Source: an uncultured Selenomonas sp.
GTDB taxonomy: Bacteria > Bacillota > Negativicutes > Selenomonadales > Selenomonadaceae
Assembly (NCBI GenBank): GCA_947167105.1
Contig: CAMVGU010000010.1
Span: 26,867-90,866, forward strand
Length of the DNA: 64,000 nt
Direction: 5' to 3'
The number at the start of each line of letters is the position of its first letter. Within the stretch, counting starts at the first letter, position 1. The position numbers and the translations under genes were made by a program. Below are positions 43,111-51,560 of the stretch, in pieces. The notes below the pieces were generated by a model that worked only from the letters and a program-made list of their open reading frames with translations, had not been told where the DNA came from and searched no databases.

Positions 43111-45903
43111 ATGAAAGCATATCAGGTTAAAATCGTGCTGGAGGGTGCGAAGCCGCCCATTTGGCGGCGCTGCCTGTTGCCGTCGCTCTTGGATTTCAGG
43201 CAGCTGGATGAGCTGCTGAAGGTTCTGTGGGGCTGGCAGAGCGGGGGGAAGACCTGCTTTTTTCTGCCCTATCAGGATGTGGAAGTGGATACGGACGAGC
43301 AAATCTACGAGGAACCACCCCCAACCTGGCGCTTTAGCTTCAAGCGGGCCTGGGCGCCGGATGTGCGCCTGGGGGATTATTTCGATGAGGCCGAGTGGCT
43401 GCGTTATTGGTTTGCCTACAGGACGGATAACGAGCGCACGCTGAAGCTCACCGTGGAGGAGACTGTGAAGGTGCAAGGCATGAATCCTCCCGTGGTGCTG
43501 AAGGCCAGGGGCGCGGCACCGGCAGAAGGGCCGGGAGGGCTATGGCAGTTGCCGCCTGCTTCCCCTGCTCAGGCGGACTATCTGCGGGAGGCAGAACTTG
43601 CGGAGCTGAATAAGGCAATCGCCGGGATAAGGCTCGCACGCCGCCCGGCCAACTGGCGCCCGGAGAAGGAGCCCCAACAGAGCACCAGCGAAGCAATAAA
43701 CGAGCTGGGCAAATGGCTGGGCATCAAATCCAAATATGAAACCATAAAATCCGTGATGAGCGGCAAAGGGCTGGAGCCCCCCGATATCAGACGGAAGTTT
43801 GGCTCCCTGCGTTTCCTGCTTTCCCGGTACGAGGAGGATTTTCTGAAGGAAATCTACGATTATTACGGCTGGGAAAGACAGGCGGGCTGGAATAAGAGGC
43901 AGTTGGTCAGAGGGCTGGCAGAGAGGCTGGAGGATCAGGGGCTGCTGCGGGATTGGCTGCTCTCTATAACCGACGACTCCTTTTCCTCCCTGCAGCGCGC
44001 CCTGGGGCAGAAGGGCTATGTGGAGCAGGACGATGATGATTTCGAGGATCTGCGGGGAGGCGGCCTCTTGATCCGCAGCATTGAGCGGGAAATCTTCGTG
44101 TCCAAGGAATTGGCAGATGCCTATGAGCAGGCCGGAAGGGAGCGGGATTTCTACCTGCACAGGCAGCAGCGCCAGTGGCTCATGCGCTGCCTGGAAACGG
44201 GCAGTTCCTTTTACGGCCTGATGCCCATGGAGCCTCTCCTGCAGATGATTCATGAGGAGGATACACTGAAAGGGGCAGATGCGGCCTGGGTGCGCCGGGA
44301 GGAGAAGAAAATCCCGCCTCATTTGCGGTACTGGCATCGTCTGCCGAAGGACAGGTTCCTTTCCATTGACCTTGATCTGTCCATGGAGGATATGCTTCTG
44401 AAAGCTCAGGGGGAGCTGGATTTCTATCCCCTCAGCCGTGAGGAGATCCTGGCACTTGATGTTGGCCCTCTGGTGACCGGGCAGGGGCAGGAGCATCTGC
44501 GGCAGCTTGAGGATTTTATCAAGAGCTTCACCATGAACGATGCGACCCGCCAGGAAAGATACTTCGATACTCTCCACATGATAGTACAAAGCTACACGGA
44601 ATTTGCGCCCTTGAAAAAGATGCTGCTCGAGCTTGCGGCAGACTGGAAGCTCAGCCGCAAGCGTGAGAGCGCTTTCCTGGATATTGCCAAGGCTCTCTGG
44701 CCGGATATGCGCCTTATCTGCCTGCGGGGGCATTCCCTGTCCGAAGTACGGGAAATGCAGAAAGAGGGCACTCTCAGGGCTGCACTTCAAGCCCTCGCCA
44801 GGGAGGTGTCCGGGCCTGGCGAGGTAAACGGGAATATCGTTCCCTTGAGGCAGATTCTCTCCAGCATACCGGAAAAGCAGATGCGGCAGTTGGCAGAGCA
44901 GCAGGGCCTTGCGGGGCCGGAGGGACTGAAGGGCAGGCAACTGAGGGAAGCCGCCTCGCGCCTGATGCTACGGCAGGAAAGGCTGGATGCCTGCCTGTGC
45001 ATGCTGCCCCTCTGGGAATTGCAGGTGCTGGAGTGCATCATCGCCAAGGGCGGCACCAGGCTGCAGGAGGACAGCGATGAATGTGAGATACTGCATGGCT
45101 GCGGCTATATGTATGAGCGCTCGGATGGTGTGTCCATCGTGCCTCTGGAAGTCAAGGAGCGCTATCTTGAGCTCAAGGGCAGCGAGGAGTACCTGCATCT
45201 GCACAGAAGATATGAATGGCTGTATGAATGCCTGAAGGCTGCCTCCTATCTGTACATTCTGTACCCACCCCGGCAGCTTGAGAAGCTTCTGGCCCTGGAG
45301 CCAGCGCTCATGCCGCCCCAGGGCACCGACCTGAGGGATCTGGCCTCCTGTCTGCCCCCGGCGCTCCTGCCCGTAAATTTGTGGGCCGATGGGCAGTTGA
45401 CCTGCTGCGATCCGGAGGAGGATCTTAGCCTGCTGGAGGAAATTTTCGCCTGCGAGCGCAAGGATTTTTACCTGCCACCCAGTGCGAAGGAAGTCCGGAA
45501 AGGCGAGAGCTGCCTGCTGGTGGACGAGGAAGGGCAGCCTCTCAGACAGCGTCTGCTGAAAATCCTGGGCAAAGTACTGCGGGACAAAGAGGCGTGCATG
45601 CTGCAGTTTGTGTGCATCATAACCTTTGTAAGCCAGGCAGATTTCATGGATAATGAGCTGGAGGAACTCATGAGCACCTTCCTGCCCTGGCAGAGCTTCA
45701 GCCGCAGCAACCGCAAGGACATCCTGCATCTGGTGACGAGGCTGCGTGAGCATGTGCGCTCACCTTACCTGGGAGGCTGGAGCCCTGCCGAGCGGAGCCG
45801 GAAGCCAGAGGCAGCGGAAGGCAGCGGAGCAGGCGAAAAAAAGTCAGGCACATCGGTGGTGGAACTAGAGGCATTTCGTGCCAAATCACGCAGGAGAAAG
45901 TAA
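43111..45903 (+). CDS. 930-residue protein with a pRiA4b ORF-3-like N-terminal domain
   Basis: Residues 1-120 (MKAYQVKIVLEGAKPPIWRRCLLPS..., LLKVLWGWQSGGKTCFFL, RFSFKRAW...LGDYFDEAEWLRYWFAYRTD) match the plasmid pRiA4b ORF-3 fold, often found with mobile DNA. The remaining 800 residues are largely helical with scattered charged repeats (IRRKFGSLRFLLSRYEEDFLKEIYDYYG, LKDLASCLPPALLPVNLWADG) and a basic tail (FRAKSRRRK). No catalytic motif recognised. Start behind GGGGTGA; weak extended -10 TGC-TATACT at about 43082-43090. Only 38 nt before the flavodoxin gene, so probably cotranscribed. Confidence 0.75.
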   Translation: MKAYQVKIVLEGAKPPIWRRCLLPSLLDFRQLDELLKVLWGWQSGGKTCFFLPYQDVEVDTDEQIYEEPPPTWRFSFKRAWAPDVRLGDYFDEAEWLRYWFAYRTDNERTLKLTVEETVKVQGMNPPVVLKARGAAPAEGPGGLWQLPPASPAQADYLREAELAELNKAIAGIRLARRPANWRPEKEPQQSTSEAINELGKWLGIKSKYETIKSVMSGKGLEPPDIRRKFGSLRFLLSRYEEDFLKEIYDYYGWERQAGWNKRQLVRGLAERLEDQGLLRDWLLSITDDSFSSLQRALGQKGYVEQDDDDFEDLRGGGLLIRSIEREIFVSKELADAYEQAGRERDFYLHRQQRQWLMRCLETGSSFYGLMPMEPLLQMIHEEDTLKGADAAWVRREEKKIPPHLRYWHRLPKDRFLSIDLDLSMEDMLLKAQGELDFYPLSREEILALDVGPLVTGQGQEHLRQLEDFIKSFTMNDATRQERYFDTLHMIVQSYTEFAPLKKMLLELAADWKLSRKRESAFLDIAKALWPDMRLICLRGHSLSEVREMQKEGTLRAALQALAREVSGPGEVNGNIVPLRQILSSIPEKQMRQLAEQQGLAGPEGLKGRQLREAASRLMLRQERLDACLCMLPLWELQVLECIIAKGGTRLQEDSDECEILHGCGYMYERSDGVSIVPLEVKERYLELKGSEEYLHLHRRYEWLYECLKAASYLYILYPPRQLEKLLALEPALMPPQGTDLRDLASCLPPALLPVNLWADGQLTCCDPEEDLSLLEEIFACERKDFYLPPSAKEVRKGESCLLVDEEGQPLRQRLLKILGKVLRDKEACMLQFVCIITFVSQADFMDNELEELMSTFLPWQSFSRSNRKDILHLVTRLREHVRSPYLGGWSPAERSRKPEAAEGSGAGEKKSGTSVVELEAFRAKSRRRK

Positions 45904-45941
45904 AAGAGCAAACAAGCAACACACAGGAAAGGATGCTGCCT

Positions 45942-46490
45942 ATGAGCAAATGGGGCGTGTTTTATTCCTCTGTCACGGGGAATACGAAAATGATAGCGGA
46001 GAAAATTGCCGCAGCTGCCGGAGAGGCCGATTTGCTGCCGGTGGAGGAGATGCCGGAGGATTTGTCGGCCTATGAGGTGGTGGCCCTGGGCTATTGGCTG
46101 CGGCTGGGGGGGCCTGACCCTAAGATGATGCAGTATCTCCCCAGGGTGAAGCATGCTACGGTCATACTCTTTGAAACCCACGGCACAGACCCCGGCAGCG
46201 AGCATGCTGTGACCGCTTATGCCAGGGCGGCTTACCTGCTGGGGGAGGGCTGCCAGATCCTGGGCACCTTCGGCTGCCAGGGGCGGATCAATCCTGCCCT
46301 GCTGGAAAAGCGGAAAGCTGCCGCCCCGGATGATCCCCATGGGGGCCCGGAGGCCAGGGAGCGCTGGCAGCGGGCTGCAAGCCACCCGGATGAGAATGAC
46401 CTGGCCGCAGCCGCAGAATTTACCGCCCAAATGCAGCGCAAGCTGCTCCTGCGCCGGAAATACATGGAACGCAAGGAAAAGCATCTATAG
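45942..46490 (+). CDS. Flavodoxin-family protein
   Basis: 182 residues. KWGVFYSSVTGNTKMIAEKIAAAAG contains the FMN phosphate loop (SSVTGNT, about 8-14); VVALGYWLRLGGPDPKMMQYLP and VILFETHGTDPGSEHAVTAY correspond to the second and third FMN-binding segments. The C-terminal 60 residues are a charged helical extension beyond a standard flavodoxin. Electron carrier or NAD(P)H-linked reductase partner is likely. Start ATG 45942 behind AGGAAAGG. Confidence 0.85.
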   Translation: MSKWGVFYSSVTGNTKMIAEKIAAAAGEADLLPVEEMPEDLSAYEVVALGYWLRLGGPDPKMMQYLPRVKHATVILFETHGTDPGSEHAVTAYARAAYLLGEGCQILGTFGCQGRINPALLEKRKAAAPDDPHGGPEARERWQRAASHPDENDLAAAAEFTAQMQRKLLLRRKYMERKEKHL

Positions 46491-46493
46491 GCA

Positions 46494-46538
46494 CAAAGCC
46501 CGCAGTCTCGTGAAATATCCACGAGGCTGCGGGCTTTT
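46494..46538. terminator. Bidirectional terminator between the flavodoxin and crp/fnr-type genes
   Basis: AAGCCCGCAG-TCTCGTG...CACGAG-GCTGCGGGCTTTT: a long stem with an inner hairpin, shared by convergent genes. Confidence 0.85.
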
Positions 46539-46539
46539 C

Positions 46540-47274
46540 TCACAAATAGGCTTCAAAGGCTCCCTTGTCCAGCACCCTTATTAACCTGCCCTGCACCTGC
46601 AAGATCCCCTCTGCCTGCAAAGCACTTAGCTCCCTGGAGAGGGAAGGGCGGGCCACGGAAAAGTAATCGGCCCAGGTTTCCCTGGTGCAGTCCAGGCGGA
46701 AAGTTCCCTCCCCGTCCATGCTCCAGAAAAGGAAACGGATAATCTTTTCCCGCAGGGTGCCGCTGGAGAGCACCTTCAGCTTATTGTGCATAAAATAGGC
46801 TTTTCTCGCCAGCACCCGCAGAAGGTTCTGCTGCACTTGCAGGGCGGGGGCGGCCCTTTCACCACCCTGCAGGGAAAAGGCCCTGCTGCCCACCAGGAGC
46901 AGCCTGGTTTCCCTGGCTGTCTCCACATACATATCGTAGGGCCGTCCCAGCAAAAGGTAGACCTCGCCAAACACATCCCCCGGCTCCTCAATCTCCGACA
47001 GGAAAATACGCCGCCCGGTGAAGCTTTCCTTCTGGATATGCACCCTGCCCTCCAGCAGCACATAGAGGTACTCGGGCCTGTCCCCGTCGTGGAACACCAC
47101 CGCCCCCTTGGGATATTTCCTTATCTTCACCTGGCTTGAGGAAAGAAATTCCCTGGCGCTCCTTTCATCCATATTTTCTCCCAGCAGGCACTTTTGAAAA
47201 ATTGCCGCTGCTTCTTCCAGTCCCGGCAAGTCAGCCACCTCCCCCTCATGTGCGAAAAACTCAGCGAAAGCCAT
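46540..47274 (-). CDS. Crp/Fnr-family transcriptional regulator
   Basis: 244 residues: cyclic-nucleotide-binding-type beta roll (about 45-150; YPKGAVVFHDGDRPEYLYVLLEGRVHI, EIEEPGDVFGEVYLLLG), dimer helix, and an HTH at about 190-225 (TRETWADYFSVARPSLSRELSALQAEGIL). No Fnr-like N-terminal Cys cluster, so not an Fe-S Fnr. It lies 38 nt after hcp on the same strand, which suggests an HcpR-like regulator of nitrosative-stress genes, with the palindrome before hcp as its target. An internal ATG at 47172 is an alternative start. Confidence 0.85.
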   Translation of the reverse strand: MAFAEFFAHEGEVADLPGLEEAAAIFQKCLLGENMDERSAREFLSSSQVKIRKYPKGAVVFHDGDRPEYLYVLLEGRVHIQKESFTGRRIFLSEIEEPGDVFGEVYLLLGRPYDMYVETARETRLLLVGSRAFSLQGGERAAPALQVQQNLLRVLARKAYFMHNKLKVLSSGTLREKIIRFLFWSMDGEGTFRLDCTRETWADYFSVARPSLSRELSALQAEGILQVQGRLIRVLDKGAFEAYL

Positions 47275-47312
47275 CTCCGGCCCTTCGCTGAGTTTATGCT
47301 TTCTATGTTATT

Positions 47313-48944
47313 TTACCCAATCAGGGCCTTGATGTCATCCTCTACCGTGCCGATGCCGCCGATACCGAAGTTTTCTGCTAGAATCCTGGCCACATTGGGG
47401 GACAAGAAAGCCGGCAGGGTGGGGCCCAGGTGAATGTTCTTCACCCCCAGGTGCAGCAGAGCCAAAAGCACTATGACGGCTTTCTGCTCATACCAGGCGA
47501 TATTGTAGACAATGGGCAGCTCATTGATATCCTGCAGGCCAAAGGCTTCCTTCAGCTTCAAGGCAATCAGGGCGAGAGAATAGGAGTCGTTGCACTGGCC
47601 TGCGTCCAGCACCCTGGGAATGCCGCCGATCTCCCCCAGGTTCAGCTTGATGTACTTGTACTTGGCGCAGCCCGCAGTGAGGATGATGGTGTCCTTAGGC
47701 AGGGCCTTGGCAAAGTCCTCGTAGTAGCTGCGGGACTTCATGCGGCCATCGCAGCCCGCCATGACCACGAATTTCTTCACAGCCCCGCTCTTGACCGCCT
47801 CTACCACCTTGTCCGCCAGGGCAAAGACCTGCTCATGGGCAAAGCCCCCTACAATCTGGCCCCGCTCCAATTCCCTGGGGGGCTGGCATTTTTTTGCCAG
47901 CTCGATAAGGGGCCCAAAGTCCTTCCTGCCCTGCTTTGCCTCAATATGGGGGCAGCCGGGAAAGCCCACGGCTCCCGTGGTGAAAAGGCGGGACTTGTAG
48001 CTCTCCCTGGGGGGCACCAGGCAGTTAGTGGTGAGAAGGATGGGGCCGTTAAAGGCTTCAAACTCCTCCTTCTGCTGCCACCAGGCATTGCCGTAGTTGC
48101 CCGCAAAGTGCTTGTACTTTTTGAACTTCGGATAGTAGTGGGCCGGCAGCATTTCCCCGTGGGTGTAGACGTCCACCCCCGTGCCCTCCGTCTGCTCCAG
48201 AAGCATTTCCAGATCCCGCAGGTCGTGGCCGGAAATGAGTATGCCGGGATTCTGCCTGACCCCAAGCTCCACTTTGGTAATCTCTGGATTCCCAAAGGCC
48301 GCGGTATTGGCCTTGTCCAGCAGGGCCATGGCCTTCACTCCCTGCTCCCCAGTCTTTAAGGCCAGGGCAGTCAGTTCCTCTGCTCCCAGGGACTTATCCA
48401 GAAGGGCTGCCAGAGTTTCCTGCTGGAAGGCATCAAGGCTTTCATCCTCCTGCCCCAGCACATTGGCATGGTGCAGGTAAGCGGAGAGCCCCTTCAGCCC
48501 GTAGGTAATCAGCTCCTTCAAGCTGCGGAGATCCTCATCTGCCTCGGAGAGAATGCCCACGGCCCCGGCCTTGGCGGCAAAATCCTGCTTTCCAGCCTCC
48601 CAAAGTGCCGCTTCCGGCAGCCCCTGCCTGTCAGCCAAGCGGGACAGAAGGCTCGCCTTGACCTGCAAAGATTTCTCTATGCGGGAGACTATGGCCTCCC
48701 GGTCGAAATTGGCATTGGTGATGGTGACAAAGAGGTTCAGGGTCAGCAGATGATTCACCTCGGGGGAAACCTCCTGCCCCTCATTCCGCAGGCGGGCAGT
48801 CACCGCCGCAAGGCCCTTGCTGACGTAAATCAGCAAATCCTGCAAACCTGCCACCTCGGGGGACTTGCCGCAGACCCCCGCCTGGGTGCAGCCCTTGCAG
48901 CCTGCCGTCTCCTGGCACTGGAAGCAAAACATCTTATTTTCCAT
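47313..48944 (-). CDS. hcp: Hydroxylamine reductase / hybrid cluster protein
   Basis: 543 residues. Reduces nitric oxide or hydroxylamine with a hybrid Fe-S-O cluster in the cytoplasm of anaerobes. N-terminal cysteines [22 protein letters not shown] bind the first cluster; later [25 protein letters not shown] and TAGCAKYKY supply hybrid-cluster ligands. Start at 48944 behind GGAGAG; the frame extends to 49067 across the promoter and is not used. Cotranscribed with the crp/fnr-type gene. Confidence 0.96.
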   Translation of the reverse strand: MENKMFCFQCQETAGCKGCTQAGVCGKSPEVAGLQDLLIYVSKGLAAVTARLRNEGQEVSPEVNHLLTLNLFVTITNANFDREAIVSRIEKSLQVKASLLSRLADRQGLPEAALWEAGKQDFAAKAGAVGILSEADEDLRSLKELITYGLKGLSAYLHHANVLGQEDESLDAFQQETLAALLDKSLGAEELTALALKTGEQGVKAMALLDKANTAAFGNPEITKVELGVRQNPGILISGHDLRDLEMLLEQTEGTGVDVYTHGEMLPAHYYPKFKKYKHFAGNYGNAWWQQKEEFEAFNGPILLTTNCLVPPRESYKSRLFTTGAVGFPGCPHIEAKQGRKDFGPLIELAKKCQPPRELERGQIVGGFAHEQVFALADKVVEAVKSGAVKKFVVMAGCDGRMKSRSYYEDFAKALPKDTIILTAGCAKYKYIKLNLGEIGGIPRVLDAGQCNDSYSLALIALKLKEAFGLQDINELPIVYNIAWYEQKAVIVLLALLHLGVKNIHLGPTLPAFLSPNVARILAENFGIGGIGTVEDDIKALIG

Positions 48945-48986
48945 GAAAGCTCTCTCCTTTAATGCAGTCTTATTTGCTATGCTTCC

Positions 48987-49028
48987 AGTATAGCTCAGAC
49001 AGGCCCTGGTTTCTGTAACATTTGTTAC
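48987..49028 (-). promoter_or_regulatory. hcp promoter with a GTAACA-N2-TGTTAC operator
   Basis: Minus-strand -10 TATACT (48987-48992) with no good -35. The palindrome GTAACA-TT-TGTTAC is at 49015-49028; its centre (49021.5) is about 41.5 bp before the expected start point, the classic class II activator position for Crp/Fnr proteins. Confidence 0.75.
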
Positions 49029-49095
49029 GTCAGTGCCGATGAAGGTCATATTTAGGGTGCAACTCAATCACCGTGAGAGGAAACAAATGGCGCAC

Positions 49096-49124
49096 TTGTT
49101 AGCATGTTCGGATTACTGTAAAAT
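49096..49124 (+). promoter_or_regulatory. Promoter of mtlR
   Basis: TTGTTA, 17-nt spacer, TAAAAT, 41 nt before the start codon; divergent from hcp. Confidence 0.65.
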
Positions 49125-49165
49125 AGATTTAAATCAAATGAAGCAATCAAGGAAAGGAGCAGGCT

Positions 49166-51325
49166 ATGGCTATCAGCAAACGAAGCGCAGAGATTCTGCG
49201 GGAGCTTTGCCGGACAGAGGGCAGGTATGTGCCGGTAGGGGAGCTGGCACAGGCGCTGTCAGTGAGCGCCAAGACGGTAAGCCGGGAGCTGCCGGAGGTA
49301 GAGCGGCTGCTGGCTGTGCGGGGCATGGCCCTCTCCCGCAAGGCAGGGGCCGGAGTGCGGCTGGAAGGGGGCAGCGAGGCTCTCTCTGCCCTCGCCCTTG
49401 AGCTGGCGGAGCCTGACCGGGGGCGGCAGGAATATACGCCGGAGGAGCGGCGTACCTATCTCCTGACGGAGCTGTTGCAGGCGGCGGAGCCTGTGAAGCT
49501 CTTTGCCCTGGCCAGCCATTTGGATGTGACGGACGGCACGGTGTCCAATGACCTGGGCCGCATCACCGGCTGGCTGCAGGAGCAGCATTTGAAGCTGGTG
49601 CGCCGTCCGGGGCTGGGGGTCTATATTGAGGGCACGGAGGACGCCAGGCGGCGTGCAATTATCCGTCACCTCTACGAGCATATGGACGAAAAAGCCCTGC
49701 TGGGGCTGGTGGCAGGCAAGAACCCTGCCGCCCCCCAGGAGACTTCCTCCCCCGCCGTTTCCCGCGCCCAGCAGGAGCTGCTGCAGCTTGTGGGCCGCCA
49801 TGAGCTGGTACGCATCGAGACCCTTTTGCGGGAGGAGAGGGCACAGAAGGGCTGGCAGCTTTCCGACAATGCCTTTATAGGGCTGCTGGTGCATCTGGCC
49901 CTGGCCGTTACCCGCATCCGCCAGGGTGAGGAAATCAGGATGCCGGGGGAGGTGCTGTCCGGGCTGCAGGCCAGCCCGGAGTTCATACTAGCGGCTCATC
50001 TTGCCACGCGCCTGGGGGATGCCTTTGACCTGCCTATCCCTCCGGGGGAAATCGGCTATATCACCATGCACCTGCAGGGGGCCCGCAGCCGCTACCATGA
50101 GCAGCATCTGTCGGGCCTGCGCCTGGACAATTTCCATCTGGTGAAGCTGGCCAAGGGGGTAATCGCCAGGGCAGAGGAGCTGCGGGGCACTCCCTTCGCA
50201 CGTCCCCAGGCGCTCCTGGCAGGGCTGGTGAACCATCTGGGGCCGACACTTCGGCGCCTGCAACTGGGGCTGGATATACGCAATCCCCTGCTGAAGGAAA
50301 TGCGGGAGCGCTACCCGGAGCTGATGTCCTTTACCCGTCAGTGCCTGGCGGGGCTTGAGCAGGAAATGGGAGAGCCCCTGCCGGAGGCAGAAGTCGCCTA
50401 TATCGCCATGCATCTGGGGGCAGCCAGCACAGAGACCCGTCCCAGGGAGCCGCGGCAACTGCGTGTGGCTGTGGCCTGCCCCACGGGCATGGGCACAAGC
50501 CGCTTGCTGGCGGCGGCGGTGCGCCGGGAATGTCCCCAGGTGATTGTGGCGGATCAGGTGTCGGCCCTGACCGTGGATGGGGCCTATGCGGAGCGTCTGG
50601 GGCTGGACTTTGTCATCGCCACTGTGCCCCTGCCCGAGGCGCCAGTGCCGGTGGTGGTGGTAAGCCCCCTGCTTGATGAAAAGGGCCGGGCGGCTATCGA
50701 GGCCCAGTGCAAGGCCCTGGAGGAGCAGGCAGGGCCGCAAAGGGCAGCAAGTGAGCCTTCCCTGCCCTTTGACCAGGCCCTGGGCAAAGTGACGGAGTAC
50801 AATCGCGCCATACTGGACATGCTGGCCCACTTCTTCGCCGCCGGGACAGATGCCGGGGACATTACCGCCGTCTGCCGCCTGGCAGGGAAGCTGGCGGAGG
50901 AGCAGATGGATGCCCGCTTCCGTCAGGCAAGGGGTGTTGTGCCCGGCATCAAGAAAGGCATTGCCCAGGGGCTCCTGGCCAGGGAGGAGGCAGGGGGGAC
51001 TCTCCTCAGCGGCCAGCAGATGGTGCTGCTGCACTGCCGCAGCATCTTTGTTCCCTGCCCCATGCTGGGCATCCTGCACCTGGCGCCGGGCTTTCGCTAT
51101 CCCGCGGAGGGCGGGGAGCTCCTGCGCACCGCCATCGTCATGCTGGCTCCCCAGGAAGCCAGCGCCATAGAGCTGGAAACCATCGGGCATCTTTCTGCCA
51201 TCCTGCTGGATCGCTGGGGCCTCATCAATGTGCTCCACGAAGGCAGCCCGGAGCGCATCCGGGAGGAATTAGTGGGGATTTTCAAGGAATTCCAGGCCCA
51301 AAAGCAGAAGGAGCTTCTGGGGTAA
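49166..51325 (+). CDS. mtlR: PRD-domain transcriptional activator of the MtlR/LicR type
   Basis: 719 residues: two N-terminal HTH units (1-60; SVSAKTVSRELPEVERLL and 105-150; DVTDGTVSNDLGRITGWL), two PRDs (about 195-300 and 315-415; regulatory histidines in HLALAVTRI, EIGYITMHLQG, HLGPTLRRL, EVAYIAMHLGAA), an EIIB-like part (VAVACPTGMGTSRLL, about 432-446) and a C-terminal EIIA-like domain (about 560-710). Phosphorylation by the PTS controls such activators. mtlA and mtlD lie 7.3 kb downstream, which makes mannitol the likely signal; the cellobiose-type operon is an alternative target. Start behind AAAGGAG. Confidence 0.85.
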   Translation: MAISKRSAEILRELCRTEGRYVPVGELAQALSVSAKTVSRELPEVERLLAVRGMALSRKAGAGVRLEGGSEALSALALELAEPDRGRQEYTPEERRTYLLTELLQAAEPVKLFALASHLDVTDGTVSNDLGRITGWLQEQHLKLVRRPGLGVYIEGTEDARRRAIIRHLYEHMDEKALLGLVAGKNPAAPQETSSPAVSRAQQELLQLVGRHELVRIETLLREERAQKGWQLSDNAFIGLLVHLALAVTRIRQGEEIRMPGEVLSGLQASPEFILAAHLATRLGDAFDLPIPPGEIGYITMHLQGARSRYHEQHLSGLRLDNFHLVKLAKGVIARAEELRGTPFARPQALLAGLVNHLGPTLRRLQLGLDIRNPLLKEMRERYPELMSFTRQCLAGLEQEMGEPLPEAEVAYIAMHLGAASTETRPREPRQLRVAVACPTGMGTSRLLAAAVRRECPQVIVADQVSALTVDGAYAERLGLDFVIATVPLPEAPVPVVVVSPLLDEKGRAAIEAQCKALEEQAGPQRAASEPSLPFDQALGKVTEYNRAILDMLAHFFAAGTDAGDITAVCRLAGKLAEEQMDARFRQARGVVPGIKKGIAQGLLAREEAGGTLLSGQQMVLLHCRSIFVPCPMLGILHLAPGFRYPAEGGELLRTAIVMLAPQEASAIELETIGHLSAILLDRWGLINVLHEGSPERIREELVGIFKEFQAQKQKELLG

Positions 51326-51392
51326 AACAGAGGTACACAAGAGAAAGCATTATGGAACTGAAAAAACTCATCATGTGGCCGTGATTGGCAGC

Positions 51393-51560
51393 GAGTTCGA
51401 CGCATTATTGGCGGCATTCATTTGAACGGCGAAGGGCAGGAACGCATGGACAGGACGCTAAAGGAACTGAAACGGCTCGGTGTCCGTGAGTTCAATCTTT
51501 GTCACTGTTCCGGCGCAAACGTACCGGGCAAAGTTGCTACGGGAACCGTCATTGAATTAT
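51393..51560 (+). pseudogene. Fragment of an MBL-fold metallohydrolase (C-terminal end)
   Basis: RRIIGGIHLNGEGQERMDRTLKELKRLGVREFNLCHCSGANVPGKVATGTVIELFPSL: the GGxHL and CHCSG motifs belong to the end of the MBL-fold family related to methanopterin-synthesis MBL proteins. The N-terminal two-thirds is absent and no start lies upstream. Its 3' end runs into the end of the convergent gene. Confidence 0.7.
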
